Shown: piece by piece, positions 1 through 14,050 of the stretch
Layout of the letters: each line of letters opens with the position of its first letter
Numbering within the stretch: the stretch's first letter is position 1
NCBI GenBank assembly: GCA_008921705.1
Contig: VFFE01009197.1
Coordinates: forward strand, 950,064 to 1,014,063
DNA: 64,000 nt
Reading direction: 5' to 3'
Origin: Burhinus oedicnemus
Lineage: Eukaryota > Chordata > Aves > Charadriiformes > Burhinidae
Notes under the pieces: generated by a model
Databases searched by the model: none
The model's input: only the letters and a program-made list of their open reading frames with translations
What the model was told of the DNA's origin: nothing
Program-made: the position numbers and the translations under genes

Positions 1-3000
1 TGGAAGAGCTTTCAACACCAGTTGACATGTTTGGGACCTCTGCTTAGGAACAGCTTAAGTCCTGCACTGTCCACCTGCAGGTTCCCCGTTTTTAGAAAGA
101 GAAAAGGACATTGTAAATCTTGTGGCTATTATAAAGAAGAATCATCTGTTTCAGATAGTTTGTTGGCAAGGATCTCTATGAGATGATTCCTTATGTGTAA
201 GGTGCTGCTTTGATCAGCATGTGGATACAGTGTGAAAGTTTAAAAGGTTGTAGGTATGTGTGTAGACATTTCACAAAAACAAAAACAACCTACAGGTGCA
301 GCTAAAAATACCTCTGCATAAAATTCAGCCAACTAGTTAAAAATGCTAGTAAAGTCCCAGTGTCAGAGGGTGTGAATCTGTCATCATTTAGCAAGAATAT
401 TTATTCTATTTTTTCCTTTAATACAATTACTTTAAACTATCAATATTTCAATAATGACATACTGTAAAAGATGGAGATTTAGGACTTGGCTTCTATAGTG
501 TAGTTCAGCTTTTAGATTTGTTTTCCAGACTTGTTTTCCAACTGTACACAGTTGTATTTGTATGCAAACAATATTTGTGCAGGTGTTTACCTGGTGTTTG
601 GGGCATGCAAAACCAGGGCTTGCCAAAACTTTGAGGGGTTTTTTTGGTTTGTTTCTCTTTTTCCCCTAACCAATCATTTCACATATCAGAGTGTTTGGGC
701 ACCAGAGAGGTTCCATTTCAGTAAAAGTCCTTATTCTTTATGGAACTACTTATGCTTTCTTCTTGTACTGCAAATGAATAAGGGTACAAGATAGAGTAGA
801 ATAAAACCTTGTGACAAAATTCCAGAATCTTTCTCTGCTGCCTCCAAAGTAAGAAGGTTTCTGTCTTAACCCTCCGACACTTACTTCTACCTGATACGTT
901 CCAGGGTAACAAAAGCTGATTCTTGACAAATTTGAGGCAGCGGGAAAAAGTGATCCCAGGTTGGAAACATTCAAGAAGGGAATAAGCTAAGGATCCTCAG
1001 ACATGAGTTCTTAAGCAGGGACTTCTGTACATGTTCTGGAATCAAAATGAGCAAGTATTAAATTTGAGTATCAAACTGAATCTACTTGTATTTAATTGAT
1101 TGCAAAAGTTAATATGATTCTGAGTATCAGAATTAACAGGTATTCAATTAAACTTCCAGTGCAGTATGTTTAAAAATGAAATAAAACCAAACACATCTTT
1201 TGTGGGAGAACTGCATAAATATAATAGCGTTTTGTGTAAGCATCAGTTCAGTGGCGAAGGGAATACAGTTCATTTTCTTGCAAATGCTGGTCCATCCTTT
1301 GGCTTTGCATGCAGTAACTGCTCTTGTTTATAGGTATGGCACCACCACATTCATTTGGCTTTCCCAGTAGGAGTGATATAGTATCTTTGTGCTTATGAGG
1401 AAAAGTACGATCAATATTCTCATGTTCCCCCACCTAGAGAGAGGTACTGGAAGGAGCACAGAGCACCCCCGCACATGGCACAATCTGTACTATAGGAATA
1501 TGCAAAAACCAGAAAAAAATGTAGTATTCAGGCTTCAAAAGTGAAGTAGGTAGCAACCACATCAATTACAACAACAGAATCCAGACTAGCTAGCAGCTGA
1601 GGGAGTGCTGACTTAATCGTGGTATGCAGAGCAGATAGCCAACCATATTAATCTAACATACTATGAATGCCCAGAATACTCATCTCAGTCTTTTTGCTTC
1701 AGATTTTGAAGAAGTATGGGATACCTGCCAATGAAATGGCAGTATAGCTTTGGAGCTTAGAGGGAAAAAGTACAGTAACCTAACATTCTGGAAAAAAAAT
1801 CTTACTACATTTCCATTTTGTTATTCTTTCTCCTACAGCCTGATTAATGGTAATCTATTAACAACTCGGGTTCAGCTGAATTGAAGTTGGGAATATAAAT
1901 AGACATAACTTGTAAACTGCTTCTTCAAAGCAGATGACAAACAATATGTGCTTCATTGTCAAACACAAGCATGTATCGCTGCCAAGAAAAAGGACACTGG
2001 GCAAAGGGGTTCTGATGGTTATTGTTTGGCATAGGTTTATGTTTGTAAAAAAAATGCACTTCCAGTCATTTGAGTGTGGGGCTTTCCATGGAACAATCTC
2101 AATGAGCTTGCTGTCCTAAGGAGAGGAAGCTTCTGTAATGGTTTGATCTATCTCTTGCTCCTAATTTCAAACATATTTGACATGCGAGCCAAGGTGTCAA
2201 AAATAATTAAGCTTCTACAAGTTTCCTGGAAGTCAGCAACTGAAGATGGAAGAAGGAACCATATTCATTCCCCAGCTGAAGAAAAGAAAGAACTCAGAAA
2301 CCAACCATTGTACACTGTACTGTTTACTGTAGCAGGCTAGCCAGTCACCAGTTACCTAAAGCTGAATTAGCCACAGTAGGTGAGGTTTTTGCCCTATGAG
2401 GATGACACTGAAATGAGAAACACAGTTAAGATATCCTTATTTATTATAGTGGGGAGCAAAGGTGCTTTATGGATGAGACCATAGTTTAGTTGTGCTGCTC
2501 ATAGAGGAATATTGGGGTTTTTTCTTGAAATGTACTTCAAAACACAATAAGCATAGTCTTCTTGCCCTTAAAGAAGCATGAAACAATAAATTGTAGCATA
2601 GCTGAGGCACCAAATAATTAAAATATTGGGTGGAAGTATACACAACGTTTTGGTCCTTGGCTAGAGGACCATAGTTTATTTCACATATGAATGGGCAAGG
2701 GTGGGGAATAACTTTTGATCTGTATCTCTAAGATCATTTTGATTTACCCAGGTTGCCAGAGAATAAGAATCTGAACGTAGCTGCTGAAGTGGCAGTATGT
2801 CAACTCAGATTTTTCTGAGGAATAAAACCAACGTAGTGATATAACTGTGCAGGAAACTTTGTCCGAAATCATAATATGCTTAACTTTTTTTCCTTATAGC
2901 ACGGCCCTATCTGTGTCATTCCTTTTTCATTTGTTGTTCTCAGCCTGGATTCCTTAGATAACTTTGCTAGAGACTTGAGTTTTATTGTAGATATGGAAAA

Positions 3001-4580
3001 CTGCCTAGAAGTTTTGCTCCTTGGTTGTTCTGGCTGCCTTCCAGCCTCAATAACACTCAAGACGCAACACATTCAACTTGCTCCAGCAATCATTCTTCAA
3101 AATAAGGCAAAAAATAAAGGACACCATACAAAATGAACTCTGCTGCTACCTTAGTTAATGACTTCAGAAACCAGTAAAAGTGATTTGTGACCCGGATCTT
3201 CGGAGAGCTAGTTCTAACTCTGCTACACTGGTTATGTGAGCCTAAAATAGAGCAACAGGTAAAGGTGGCAAGGTTAGTATAGAGGTCAATAAACACTGCT
3301 GAACACTGTAGATCTTGACTGACTAACGTTTCTATAACCATCCAATAACCAAAGAATTTTGGTAGCACACTGCAGTCTGTGCACACATTTAAACTGTTCT
3401 CAGTGCCAGTCTGGCTAGCACCTGCTGCTGGCAAGAGTGAAAATGCATGGGGAGACACCTGGATTATATTAGACAACTCTGTTAACAAAAACTGAGCTGA
3501 CTTCTGTGAAAACATTCATGGTTACATACAACCAAAAGAAAAAGTACAGAATAATAGATGGAGTTACATAAAGCATATAAAGACAGTAAGCTAGATTTTA
3601 AAGCTGTCTGAGAACATGACATATAATATACACTGTACGTCCAAGTGGTATAGATAACCATGCCCACTTGACATTTCCAAACATATAATCCTGATTTCCG
3701 TTGCTTATTAATTTGCCAACAGATTATTTGGACTGTAAATTTTCATGTGGGGTCTCTGCCCTAAGGTGATATTGTGTGTGTGTGTCCATATAGATAAAAT
3801 AGCAACAATCAATTGCTCAAGAAAGAAAAATAGTAAGCTTTACTCTGTTAAGCATTTTCCAACCATTTTTTTGAAGCTGTAGTGTGCCCAGCCCTTCAAG
3901 CAAGTGCTTCAAATTTGGTGAGTTAGTTGCTTTGGTTAAGGATGTGTCTCTTGACATCTTCCAGACTGATAAAGTTCCCCTTGCTGGACATCCACCGGTT
4001 TTATGTACAGGCTGAATCACTTGTTCATTTACAGTCTCTAGCAAACTGAAATAATTAACAGCATGGGCTTCTACATGGGCTGCAAGGGGCCAAGACTGCA
4101 CCAGTTATCCTTTCTCATGGTGGAGAGAGAGTTTAAATGTTGAAGCCCTGAAACTCAAAATATCTGTGTCAAACCTCTCAAGAAACTTTTGCATGTTCCC
4201 CAGAGCATAGCCCACCATCACTGTTTGTGCTTTCAGAGACATGCGATAAAGGCAGAACACAACGCCCAGACTTTGTATGAGACATAACACGTTTACTCTT
4301 TACTTAGAAGGTACATCAGAAAGAAGATAAGATGAAGAAAGGAGATAAATGATATTCCTATCACTTGGTTTCTTCACTACAATGAAACAGATCTGGGACT
4401 GTGCTAAGCATCTTTCAGGTTCCTACAATTCTTTTTTGCTGATCTTGACCTTCCTTCAGAACTTTATCTTTCTGCTGCTCCTAAACGCCAGTTTATTTTG
4501 ACATCATTCTGTCCTACAGTCACACTGGATCTTTCTGGTACAGAAGCCTGCTTGTCTCTTCCTCCACGCTACTCATAGCT
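1..4580. other. Intergenic, no gene recognised
   Basis: AT-rich sequence with many in-frame stops on both strands. The longest frame is a 141-codon minus-strand frame at 3090-3515. It has no recognisable domain and no clear splice context, so I treat it as chance. I see no tRNA, CpG island or clear transposon here. Ancient, heavily decayed repeats could be present below what can be recognised by eye. Confidence 0.6.
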
Positions 4581-4581
4581 T

Positions 4582-4715
4582 CCTGTGAGCTTCAGCAAGT
4601 CTGTTTAGGTTCCCTCACCACTACTGGAAACTGTGTGTCCTTGAGCAACTTGCTTAGCCTCTGCCTGAGTTCCCCATTGGGGAAAAGAGTAATTGGTATT
4701 TCAAGTCCCCTACCT
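4582..4715 (+). repeat. MIR-like ancient SINE fragment
   Basis: The stretch around 4629-4690 follows the core and 3' part of the mammalian-wide/amniote MIR SINE family: CTGTGTG, then CCTTGAGCAA, CTTGCTTAGCCTCT, and CTGAGTTCCCCATTGGGG, in the expected order and spacing. It lacks an obvious tRNA-derived head. Divergence is high, as expected for an element inserted before the main amniote radiations. Identity is by recalled consensus only and the boundaries are approximate. Confidence 0.65.
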
Positions 4716-7700
4716 TTTGTATTGACCTCTGTTTCAGTTGTAAGAAAAGATAGGGTAGGGTTTCATACCACACATGTAGTAACTTATTTTTACTGAGCGG
4801 TGAGAGGAAGGATTTCACAAGAATGTGGACGCACAGAGGGAGAGAACCTGGACGCACACAAGACTGAGGGAGTTAAGAGAAGTTATGATTCTGAGGCCAC
4901 TGAAGAATTTAAGAGTCAGGCAGAAACTCCAGACCTTCCTGTGTGCTGAATGTCGTGGCTGACATAGGCTCTGATAAAGGAGGATATTACTGCTTTTCTT
5001 GTGACTTCTGACCTGCTGCCAGATATTGTCCAACTGTGGACAGTCATCAAAAAGCTTGAGATTATTTTTTTTCTATCAGAGGATATGAACGACTGTTATT
5101 TCCATAAAATGAATTCCAAATAAATAGCTGAAATGTATTAAACCTCAGACTATCTAGGAAAAAGATGTAAAACCTAAATCTTTGTGGGATGAGTTTGACA
5201 ATTTTCTGTTCTAATGAGAAATTCCGCCTATTCACTCAACTTTATTAAATGATGGCTTCAAAAGGATTCGTTCTATTGCTGAAACAGTAGTTAGATGAGG
5301 TGTCACAGGAGCCCATCAGGGCTGAACAGCAAGAAGGTGAACCTCTGCTATATGAGTACAGTGCCTGGCTCAAGGGGGTTTGGATCCTGTCTCAGCCTCC
5401 TGGCTATTTCATAACGGCTGCGAGTCCTCACACAAACTCTGCCTTGAGTTACACAAAATCAGACACACCGACTTGGTGAGCTGTGTAGGATAATAGAGCC
5501 ATGCATTTAGTTCCTTTGTACTCTCAGAATCTCTCACCGTAAGGTGCACTTAATTGGCTGTTAAGCTGCAAACCTGATGTGCTGCAAAACTATAAAGGAA
5601 TCCGCCATGTTCATATACATAAGTAACAGGTATTTTGCATATTTATTTTTAGGTGGATTTTGTTTAGAACACACGCAGCCTGAGACACAGTGAAATAGCT
5701 TCAAATACCCACCAGATAGTTCCATTTGCTTTTCCTCTGCCGTAAATTAAAATATATAGGTCCAAATTTCTTCTACAATGTTAATGAGGGAAATGAAGAA
5801 ATGTAAATTAGCAGTACAGTTTTTAAAATATTTGAATTGTGTCTTTTAAATTGTTATATGTTGTTACAACATTTCATGTTAGCTATACTATTGAAAAACA
5901 ATTAACTTGCATAAAATTCTGCATGTGAAGTACTTTCAAGGTCACACAGTTGGGACAACAGGGGTTTTGTCTTACAGTACTGGAAGGCACCCCAACAAAA
6001 ATACCCATGCAGTTTTAAACATCCACTTAATACTGGCAGGATATGACTTCTAGGTTTGTTTAGAAAGCACAGTGTGAGTTACTGCACTTAAGACCAAGAG
6101 CCAAAGCAAATGTAAAAATTGCCTAACACACAAGGCCAGGGAAGTAAGGTGTTGAGTCCTATTGCTTCATCCACTGCAATAGACTCCATTGCAGCAATGC
6201 ATTGAGAAACTGAAGTAAGAGGTAAGACGAGACAGTGCAATATCTCAGCAACATGAAGCGGGGCTGGTTCAGGTACGCAGAGCTGAACTTTCAGTTCAGT
6301 ATGAAGGAGCACAACTTCACAGCTCTCACGAATGCTAATGAGTCCCATGACTAAACTGTGGCATACTTGGAAAATGCAATCCATAATACGTATAATCTCA
6401 ACATCATTTGGAAACTTCTGACCTACATGCAAACTCCCAAGGAGCTACCACTGCAGATACACTATCACTGCAATTACGGGTAGCCATGGAGCTCTAGTAT
6501 TGTGTATATATTATACATTGTTATGCAAACACACATCTACTTTTAAACCTCAGTTTCACAGTCATCGTGGTTTTAATTTCAAAGCGTCAAAAAGGCAGCA
6601 TAAATAAAGTTTCCTGCAAATAGACCTCGATTAAATCTTGAAAGGATTTTTACAAACTATTCAAATACAGGCAGTCTGAAACCCTAAAATGGAACCATGC
6701 TGGTCAGGGAAGGACAGTCACAACAAATGTTTCACTTAAAAATGCAACTTTGCACTTGGTAAAAATTCTTGTGCTGGTTTAATATTTAATATTAGGAAAA
6801 GACAATTTCAAAGATTATTAGATTTTTCCTCAGAAAATGAGGAAATTCCCACCCAGTTCTTTATATGACATTCATGAAATGCCCCTTAGAAATAGCACTT
6901 AGGCTTTTCTATCTGATCTGAGACTAATTAATTTAACCTCGGGAAGCAGGTCCAGCAAGTATTTAATCCTGACCCTTTAGCCTGGATTCACAGATTCACT
7001 GATCTTCCATGCGTCACCGTACAATTAAAAGCGCTGCAAAAGCTGTGAAAATAATAGTCTCCCCCCACCGCTGTCCCCCCTGAGACTCACCAGAGCCTGA
7101 AGCTTCTCCCACACCCAGCTAGCCCGCTGGCACCATCAGTAGCGTTTCTGATCCGAAGGCAAAATCCAAAGGCTGAGCCAGGATCCCAGCTGGGAGGATA
7201 TGTGCAAAGAGAAACCTAGCGCACCTGGGGTTAACAGTTTTTAGGGAGAGCAAAGGCAAGAAGCTGCGACAGACATTCCGAATGATTTGCCTTTCCAAAA
7301 GGCTCTAATGCATTCTTTGTGTTAGCAGAAATACCTGGACCCACAGGCTGAACTCGAGTGTCACATGGGTGACAGAGCTAAAAAAGGCAAACCCATAGGC
7401 TTAATTTAAACTCCCCCAAGATGTTGGTCTTCTCCCCTGAGACTGCTTATGTGCCTCTTCCAAACTTTTCTACAGTTTTCCTGGCATTTTAATATCCCGC
7501 TCTCTTTGGTTTCATACTTTTTCACTCTTTTATTTTTAGATTCAGTATTTCACAGTGGTCTGTAGAGTCTGCTTGACGCCAGCAAATGTAACTGGATCCC
7601 AAGTCCCTGCAAGCCAGGAATTGCAGCCATGATCAGCATGCTGCCGAGAGCGCAAACCTTGGCACTGGTCAAAACCAAATAGTCTGAATCCTCTATTTAT

Positions 7701-8344
7701 CTTATGGCAGGGCTTGGGAAAGGAGGCAAGAAGAGTTCATCAAAACATAAAGAATAACTGGGAAAGGTTAGGGGTAAGTAAATAGAAATCAAAGATGCAA
7801 ATAGGTCTGTTCTACAACAGATTTGTGTGACCAGACTTCCAAAAGCAAGAACAGGGATTTACAAAAAAATATTTCATTCTCTAGTAACCTAGTAACAGGA
7901 CAGGCATGCACAAAGCAGATTGCCTTTAAAACAGGCTTGTGTCAACAAGGTTGACTTTAGTGGAATAAATAAGAATAGGCTGCTTGGCAGCAGGTGACCG
8001 CTGACAATAATCTCACAGGTCAGATTTTCCAAGTTATGATGGCTCATTTAATATACATGTAACTGCAACTACCAGTTCTGTTTACGATTAATATGGGCCA
8101 CTAACTTCCACCCAGCCTTTGGTGAGCAGGTGTCAGGTTTTTACCTTACTCTTTCACAGTATGCAACTGGAGTAAGTCCGGTCTCTGATACTAAGGAGCT
8201 GAATTACCTTGCTTGAACATCGTAATTTTCTGTCACTTCTGACCCTTTCTTCCTGTAGCAGACAACAAAATGAAGGATTGCCAGTTTATCTGATTGAGAA
8301 ATTGCTCATCCTAACTATTCTAGGATCTGTAACTATGGTGACTA
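4716..8344. other. Intergenic, no gene recognised
   Basis: AT-rich, with short frames only; the longest is a 114-codon minus frame at 6088-6432 with no recognisable motif. A slightly GC-richer patch at 7020-7200 (C-runs near 7065-7080) has no promoter features I can support. Confidence 0.55.
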
Positions 8345-8515
8345 GTGTCTACAACGGAGTGTGACCACTTCATGGAAGAAAAAACAAGTGTATCGAGGCA
8401 GTTATTTCCCAAAGGTGACGTGATGAGTCAGCAGCAGAGCCCAGATTAGAATACAGTGTTCAGACCGCCCATCCCATGTGCAGCTCACTAAACCACTGTT
8501 CCTCCTGCAGCCTCC
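8345..8515 (-). repeat. MIR/CORE-SINE-like fragment, minus strand
   Basis: Read on the minus strand, the segment begins with a tRNA-like box (ACAGTGGTTTAGTGAG), continues through a region matching the MIR 'ATCTGGGCTCTGC' core and 'GTCACCTTTGGGAAATAACT', and ends near a 'TTCCATGAAGTGG' tail. The order matches the MIR family of amniote SINEs, including the tRNA-derived head missing from the copy near 4600. Substitutions are numerous. Boundaries are estimates. Confidence 0.55.
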
Positions 8516-11500
8516 AGGGAATAAAGTTCATTTAGCTAGGTAGTAAATGCTCAACTCCTGCCCTCGCACTTCACCTTGTTATTTATCTAAGTTTTGGCAG
8601 GCTTAATTGTTTGTTGCCAAGAAAGAGTGCAAATCAAGAGAAACACAGAAAGCATTGGTCTTACCATGGAACAAAGGACACTGCAACAGCAAAACTCCAC
8701 TTAGAGAGAACAAGAACACTGGTCTGCCAATACATCGAATATACAGATTGCATGTAACACCAAAATGGCTTGAAAATGAGTTTTTTACAAGGCAGCTTCT
8801 CTGTCTTTTCATAAGTAACAAATGCAGAGTAAAAGAACTGTAAAGCAGAGATCTTGAACAAAGCGACTAACATTATCTGTCAGTTTTCTCCATTGCATAA
8901 AGAAGGTTCTCTCCTTTTTTTTCTTCCTGGCATGTTTAAAACTGGTTTGGGCAAATTATGTAGCATTAGCATGTTTCCTTGGCATCGATGGTTTTCAGTA
9001 TTCGTATTTGCTCAACTGATTCGAAACTTGGACAGCCAATCTGAAGTAGTTCTGCCAGCTGTAAGAGATGCCACTCCACACACAGGCAGGAGTGTTCTGC
9101 CTGCACTGGTCTGCTGTGGCATGAACTGGGAAGAGATGGTAGAGACATGCCCTGTGTAATCTCCTGCTGTATTCTCATCCTCTGATTTTTCAGTTACTCT
9201 GTCTCACAATTCATCTTGGTTCTTCTTGATCCTCCTGGTTCATGGTTCACCCTTCATTCTCACTGTCCCAATTAGCAAACTATTAAAAGGAAACACAAGA
9301 AAACTGGTATTATTTACTCCCGACACTGCATATCACAGTTTAGGAGCCGCTATTGCCACCATGATGCTTCAGTGTCTCATCATGTCAAGCATAGCTAAAG
9401 TGGAAAACTTGCTAGTCTCCCACATTGATGCAACTTTTCCACAGAGTTGTTCTCATCAAGATTTTTCCTTAAATGACCTAAAGCCTTAGCTTTCTCTTCC
9501 TGCTGCTGGCTAGCAGCCTGATACACCTACTTAAAAGTGCTTCAGATCATGGCTTAATGATACTAAGATTCTTGCAATTTGCCCATTGGCAATTTGCCTG
9601 TTGACTTACTCTTTTTTTTTTTTTTAATTGGTAAAACAGTAGTGTTGATTTGTTAAGGGAGTTTCTGGTCTGCTATTTATTTTTTTTCTGTTTTCTAACA
9701 TTCAGGATGTACACAGATTATGTCAGACAGTGTGAGCTGACACAGCAGTTGTCAGAGAGCTCAGAAGTATGAAGACTGTCTCAGAAAGCTCTCTGCTTGC
9801 TCCACAGGGCTTGGAGAAGGCGCTCAAGGCAGTGAGCGTCCAGTGAATGCTGAGAGCGGGCTGATCTCCAGGGAACTGGGAGCAGCTATGGACTATCTAC
9901 CACCAAGAAGCCTCTTGAGGTTAGCACAACCCAAGATGTAATTAGCATTGAAATGCAGGCCTGACCACCAGGACAGAAAATGTGTGACACCACAGTGGGC
10001 TCTGTAGGTGGGGCTCTTCCCTGCTTGGAAAGAATCCTCCATCAGAAAGCATGGACGGCGGCAATAAAAGCCCTTATAACGTTGAGACTCAAAGTATAAT
10101 TTTGGGGTATATATTACATCCTATTTAATAAGTTACCTTGCTAAAAGTGATTTTAAGTGTGGTATGTGTTTGTATACAGCTTCAAATGTACATGGCAGTA
10201 CTTTTTCTGTGATGGATGGTGCAGAAATGTTTGTGCTGGGTAGGAAATGCAGCCAGATATTCTAGGAAGGCTACATGGTAGCCTGAGGCAATTATAAAAA
10301 GAAAATGGGGTGCTGCTCAGATGACTTAACAGTAAGGACTGAGTTACTACTACTGGTCATGATTCATCGACTTTTTGCATTTCTGACACCAAGAAATATA
10401 GAGGAGTGAGTCCATGAGAGCAGGACACACAAGAAGCCTTAAGCTCTTGGCATGTAAATATTTGTAAAGCAGACAGTAAGTCCTGTGCATTAGGGTAAAC
10501 ATAAATTCTTCTGGTTTATTCTCAAATGCAAGTGTATTTTATTCAAACCCTAATCTGTGTGCTGTGTAGCTGCCACTAATAAACAGTTTCTTTTCAACTA
10601 ATCTCTAAAGAAAGATTGCTTCCTACCTACCCTGACATGTTTCTTGCAGGCACATTGCTCTTTAACTCATTGACTTATTCTTTTTTGGACATGGTAAAAA
10701 CCATTAATCTAGGAATCTGTATTGTGGAGAAGGCAGATTTTAAAACCAGCAATATGGAGACAATTTTGAAAGGCATAGATAATTTAAGTTCAAATCTGAA
10801 GGTTTTTATTCAGTCCCATAGCTTTAAAGAGAGAGACCTTAATTATGTTTTTGAGAGGGGATGAGAGTATCCACACAGTCTGACTTGCAGTATCTAAATT
10901 TGAGGTGTCTATGGAAAGAAATGGACTCTCATTTTTTATTTGAGTTACTTTGAGTATAGAGTGCCAGGATTAGCAGAGCCAAACTATTTTACATTCATTC
11001 CTTCAATGTGAGGATTTTGCTTTATACTGAGAAGGATGTGATCTCCTCTCTTGTTTCACAGGGAGTGAAAAATTACGTGTTTGTCAAATGTTAACCAGAT
11101 TTAGATCTCTGAGCTAGTGTGCTGTTTTGCTCAATACGTGGTTTTCATTGACACATTTTTTAAATGCGGTTCCAAATCATAGCTGACTGTGCCTGTTGTT
11201 TATGCCATCAGCCAAAAAGCTTAAATATCTACTTTCATTAAGTATTTCCTTCATATAGGGAAATAAGTATACCTCTCATTTCTTATGTATCACTATCTGA
11301 ACTTATCAATAGACTGCATGTTCATTTATAACATATACTTTGTACTTCCTTTGACTTAATTGTTTGTGCGCAGGGAAATTATCTGAATTAGCTGTAACAG
11401 ATTCAGTGATGAAAAAATATTATATATGCAAAGAAGATTTTCAAGGAGCTCAGTTTCCTAGCAATACTATTCCGTTAATGACTTGGACTTCCTTCGCAAG

Positions 11501-13325
11501 TGTTGTTACAGTATTTTTACTTGGTTTCTTTCTCACTATTTTTGGGTATGATTTATGGTTGTTTATCCATATCAGAAACCCAAACCCAAAGGAGGCAAGT
11601 GCTTTCAAAATTGCAGGTATACAGACTTGGGCAGGGCAGGCAAGCAGATGCCTGTATGTCTGTAGCAAATAAGAATCCTGGCTACAGTTAAATACAACTC
11701 TACTAAAATGAGCGAATACATTATTCCAAGTAAATTAATTTTTATATGATACTATTTATTACAGTGCTTAAAGATTATTTTTCTTTTTCAGAATCAAAGT
11801 AGGCTACCCTGTCTGGTCTCTTTTTACATCACTTATCTCCAGATAGACTTAACTGAATTCTCCCTATTGACTAAAATATGCCTTATGCCCTCATTCTTGT
11901 AGGGTAATACTCAAAAAATTGAAACCAAAATAACATTAACAAAATCCGGGATTTCTTAGAGAAATTTCTGTACCTAGCCACTTTGGTATTTGAAGATGAT
12001 ACAGTAGTTAACATTTGTTTGCCTTTCTCACACAGGCTTTCAACGCCCTTGAAATCTCCATGTAATATATATTGCTTTATAGATGGAGACATTGAAAACC
12101 AGGAACCAAATCTGAGGAGGAGAGTGAACTCCCATATGACTATTACATCACCAAGAAGTATCACCAGCCTCTGTCTTTCTTAGAAGAGAACAGGCACACC
12201 ATATTACTAAATAGCAAACTAGATTTTTTGTACATCTGGGACAGGGCTGAGCCTAAAAATGATAGCCTAAGACAATGCAGAAGTAATATCATTTTGGAGA
12301 AAAAGAACTCTCATTTTGTTTTCCATATAAAACTGATGACCAGAATAATTCTGATGATTGTGATAATTCTGGGTGAGCTAGGGTGTCATGAGTTCATTCA
12401 TGAGTGCAGAAGGAAGCACTAAATTGTTTGGCTTCATAAACTGCCCTAATAGCAATTCAGCATCACAGCAGAGGCAAAACCAGGGAGAGGATGCCAGAGT
12501 CCTCCGAATCAATAGTTACAACTGAGTTATGGTAACGACTTGTGAGAGAGAATTCTGGGGTTTAGTCTCAGACCTCCACCATCATGTAACCATGGATGAA
12601 TTCTCTGTGATGCCATTAAAAACATAATGCAATAATATAGTGTTGGATGTTAGACTATCAACGTGGTCAACATACCATCCAAACTGCATGGAGCAGCAGT
12701 AAAGATACATATATAATTAGGATTTTGAAAAATGTGTACTTGCTGTGTATGTATGATAGATGTAAAATATTACCATTATAGGTCCTTTTAAGTAAGCAGA
12801 AGTTTCACTGAAGACAACGTTGCATAAAGAGTGGCATACATACTTAGATCCGGCCAGGATTTGAAATGTAATTGTTGGAACAACGTTTTTAAACTTTCAT
12901 GGCTGTTCATTCTTGCTTATCCCGTACAACTGACACACATAGGAAAAGCAACCATAAAGCATATGTACCTTCATGATACAGGTCAAGAGCCAGGATGAGA
13001 ACAAAGACACCTCCTTGGTGCTGATAACAACTGCTTTGTGGTTGAAACTGGATCCTTGATGTTCAGTGCCCTGTTTTATGTGGTGAGGTGGGAGGAGTCC
13101 CTGGGCTCCATGTTCTCCTGTTATCAGCTGGGAGCAAGTGCTTGAGTTTCTCTCCTAGTGGAGACTGACTCCTGATGGGGCTCTCTCTAATTTGTACAGA
13201 GAGCTAAAACAGCTTCTTGAGTAAGTTTGCTTTGTGAAGTAGTTTGGATTCAGTGTCCTAATTTTAGGAAGAAGGAAAAACAACAATAAAAATCAAGCCA
13301 ATGAAAACAGCTTTTTAGTTCTTTA
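8516..13325. other. Intergenic, no confirmed gene
   Basis: AT-rich sequence. A 102-codon plus frame at 11364-11672 contains a strongly hydrophobic stretch and is bounded by acceptor- and donor-like sites; it is discussed as a finding, not annotated as a gene. Nothing else is recognisable. Faint SINE-like resemblances near 12040 and 12550 were too weak to call. Confidence 0.5.
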
Positions 13326-13350
13326 TCTCTCTCTCTCTCTCTCTCTCTCT
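13326..13350. repeat. (TC)n microsatellite at LTR end
   Basis: An uninterrupted TC dinucleotide run. It sits where the outermost ~20 bases of the adjacent minus-strand LTR would be expected, so the LTR edge was lost or overwritten by microsatellite growth. A second short CT run at 13379-13391 lies inside the LTR. Confidence 0.95.
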
Positions 13351-13352
13351 AG

Positions 13353-14050
13353 TGCCCAGTTAGGCATAACGACAGATGCTCTCTCTCTCTCCCACTCCAC
13401 TTTGAAGGGAGGCAGGAGAAAGAAAAAGAAACTTGAGAGTTTAGAAGGAACTAAACTACTTTAAAGAAATGTTAATAATAAAATAATAAAAAGAAAATAA
13501 TGAACTCTATACAAAACCATATCACGCTCCCAGGATGACAATCATGTCACCAGCAGGCACTGAGGAAGTCCCAGACTGGACTCCGTGACAGATGGGAACT
13601 GGATTCCGGATCTGGATTCAGGATTGGGATCAAAGGCAGACGCAGAGACAGAGTCCTCCTTGGCCGCCGGCCATTGCAGAAAGAGGGCTGACCCTTTGAT
13701 CCCTCAGCTTTTATACTGAGCCTGAGGCAGATGGGATGGAATACCCTGTTGGTCAGTTCTGGGTCACCTGTCCTGTCCGCTCCTCCCCGCAGGTGTGACC
13801 CCTCTACGCTTTTCTGCTTCTGACCCTCCAACGGGGCAAGTAACAAAGCTGGCTGGCCTTGGTCGGTATAGCAATGAGGATAAGCAGGAGCCTCTCTGCA
13901 TCCCATTCCTTGGCATCAACATGGGTCTTACCACCCTAAGAGCCAACAGTTTCTGCACAACATGCTGTTAATTTCAGCAGTGAGAAGAGGCCTAGCTAAA
14001 AAGTAATGTTACTGAACAAAATTGGTCCTGTTTTACCTCAAACAAGGACA
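13353..14050 (-). mobile_element. Solo LTR, ERVL-like family, copy 1
   Basis: This is the minus-strand counterpart of the LTR at 29775-30475. The two are nearly identical over the central ~550 bases, including two overlapping chance frames of 119 and 64 codons that differ at only two residues in the longer one. The element's 5' end is at 14050, reading TGTCCTTGTTTGAGGT on the minus strand. Its 3' end degrades into the TC microsatellite at 13326-13350. No gag, pol or env sequence flanks it, so it is a solitary LTR left by recombination. A clean target-site duplication could not be identified. Family assignment rests on the avian ERVL-type TGTCCTGGTTT start. Confidence 0.88.
13710..13716 (-). 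promoter_or_regulatory. LTR TATA box (copy 1)
   Basis: TATAAAA on the minus strand, in the same position as in the second LTR copy. It would drive transcription leftwards if active. No evidence of use. Confidence 0.5.

Noticed and set aside
3090..3515. 141-codon minus-strand frame with hydrophobic stretches.
   Set aside because: No recognisable family and no supporting signals. Hydrophobic runs arise readily from T-rich sequence.
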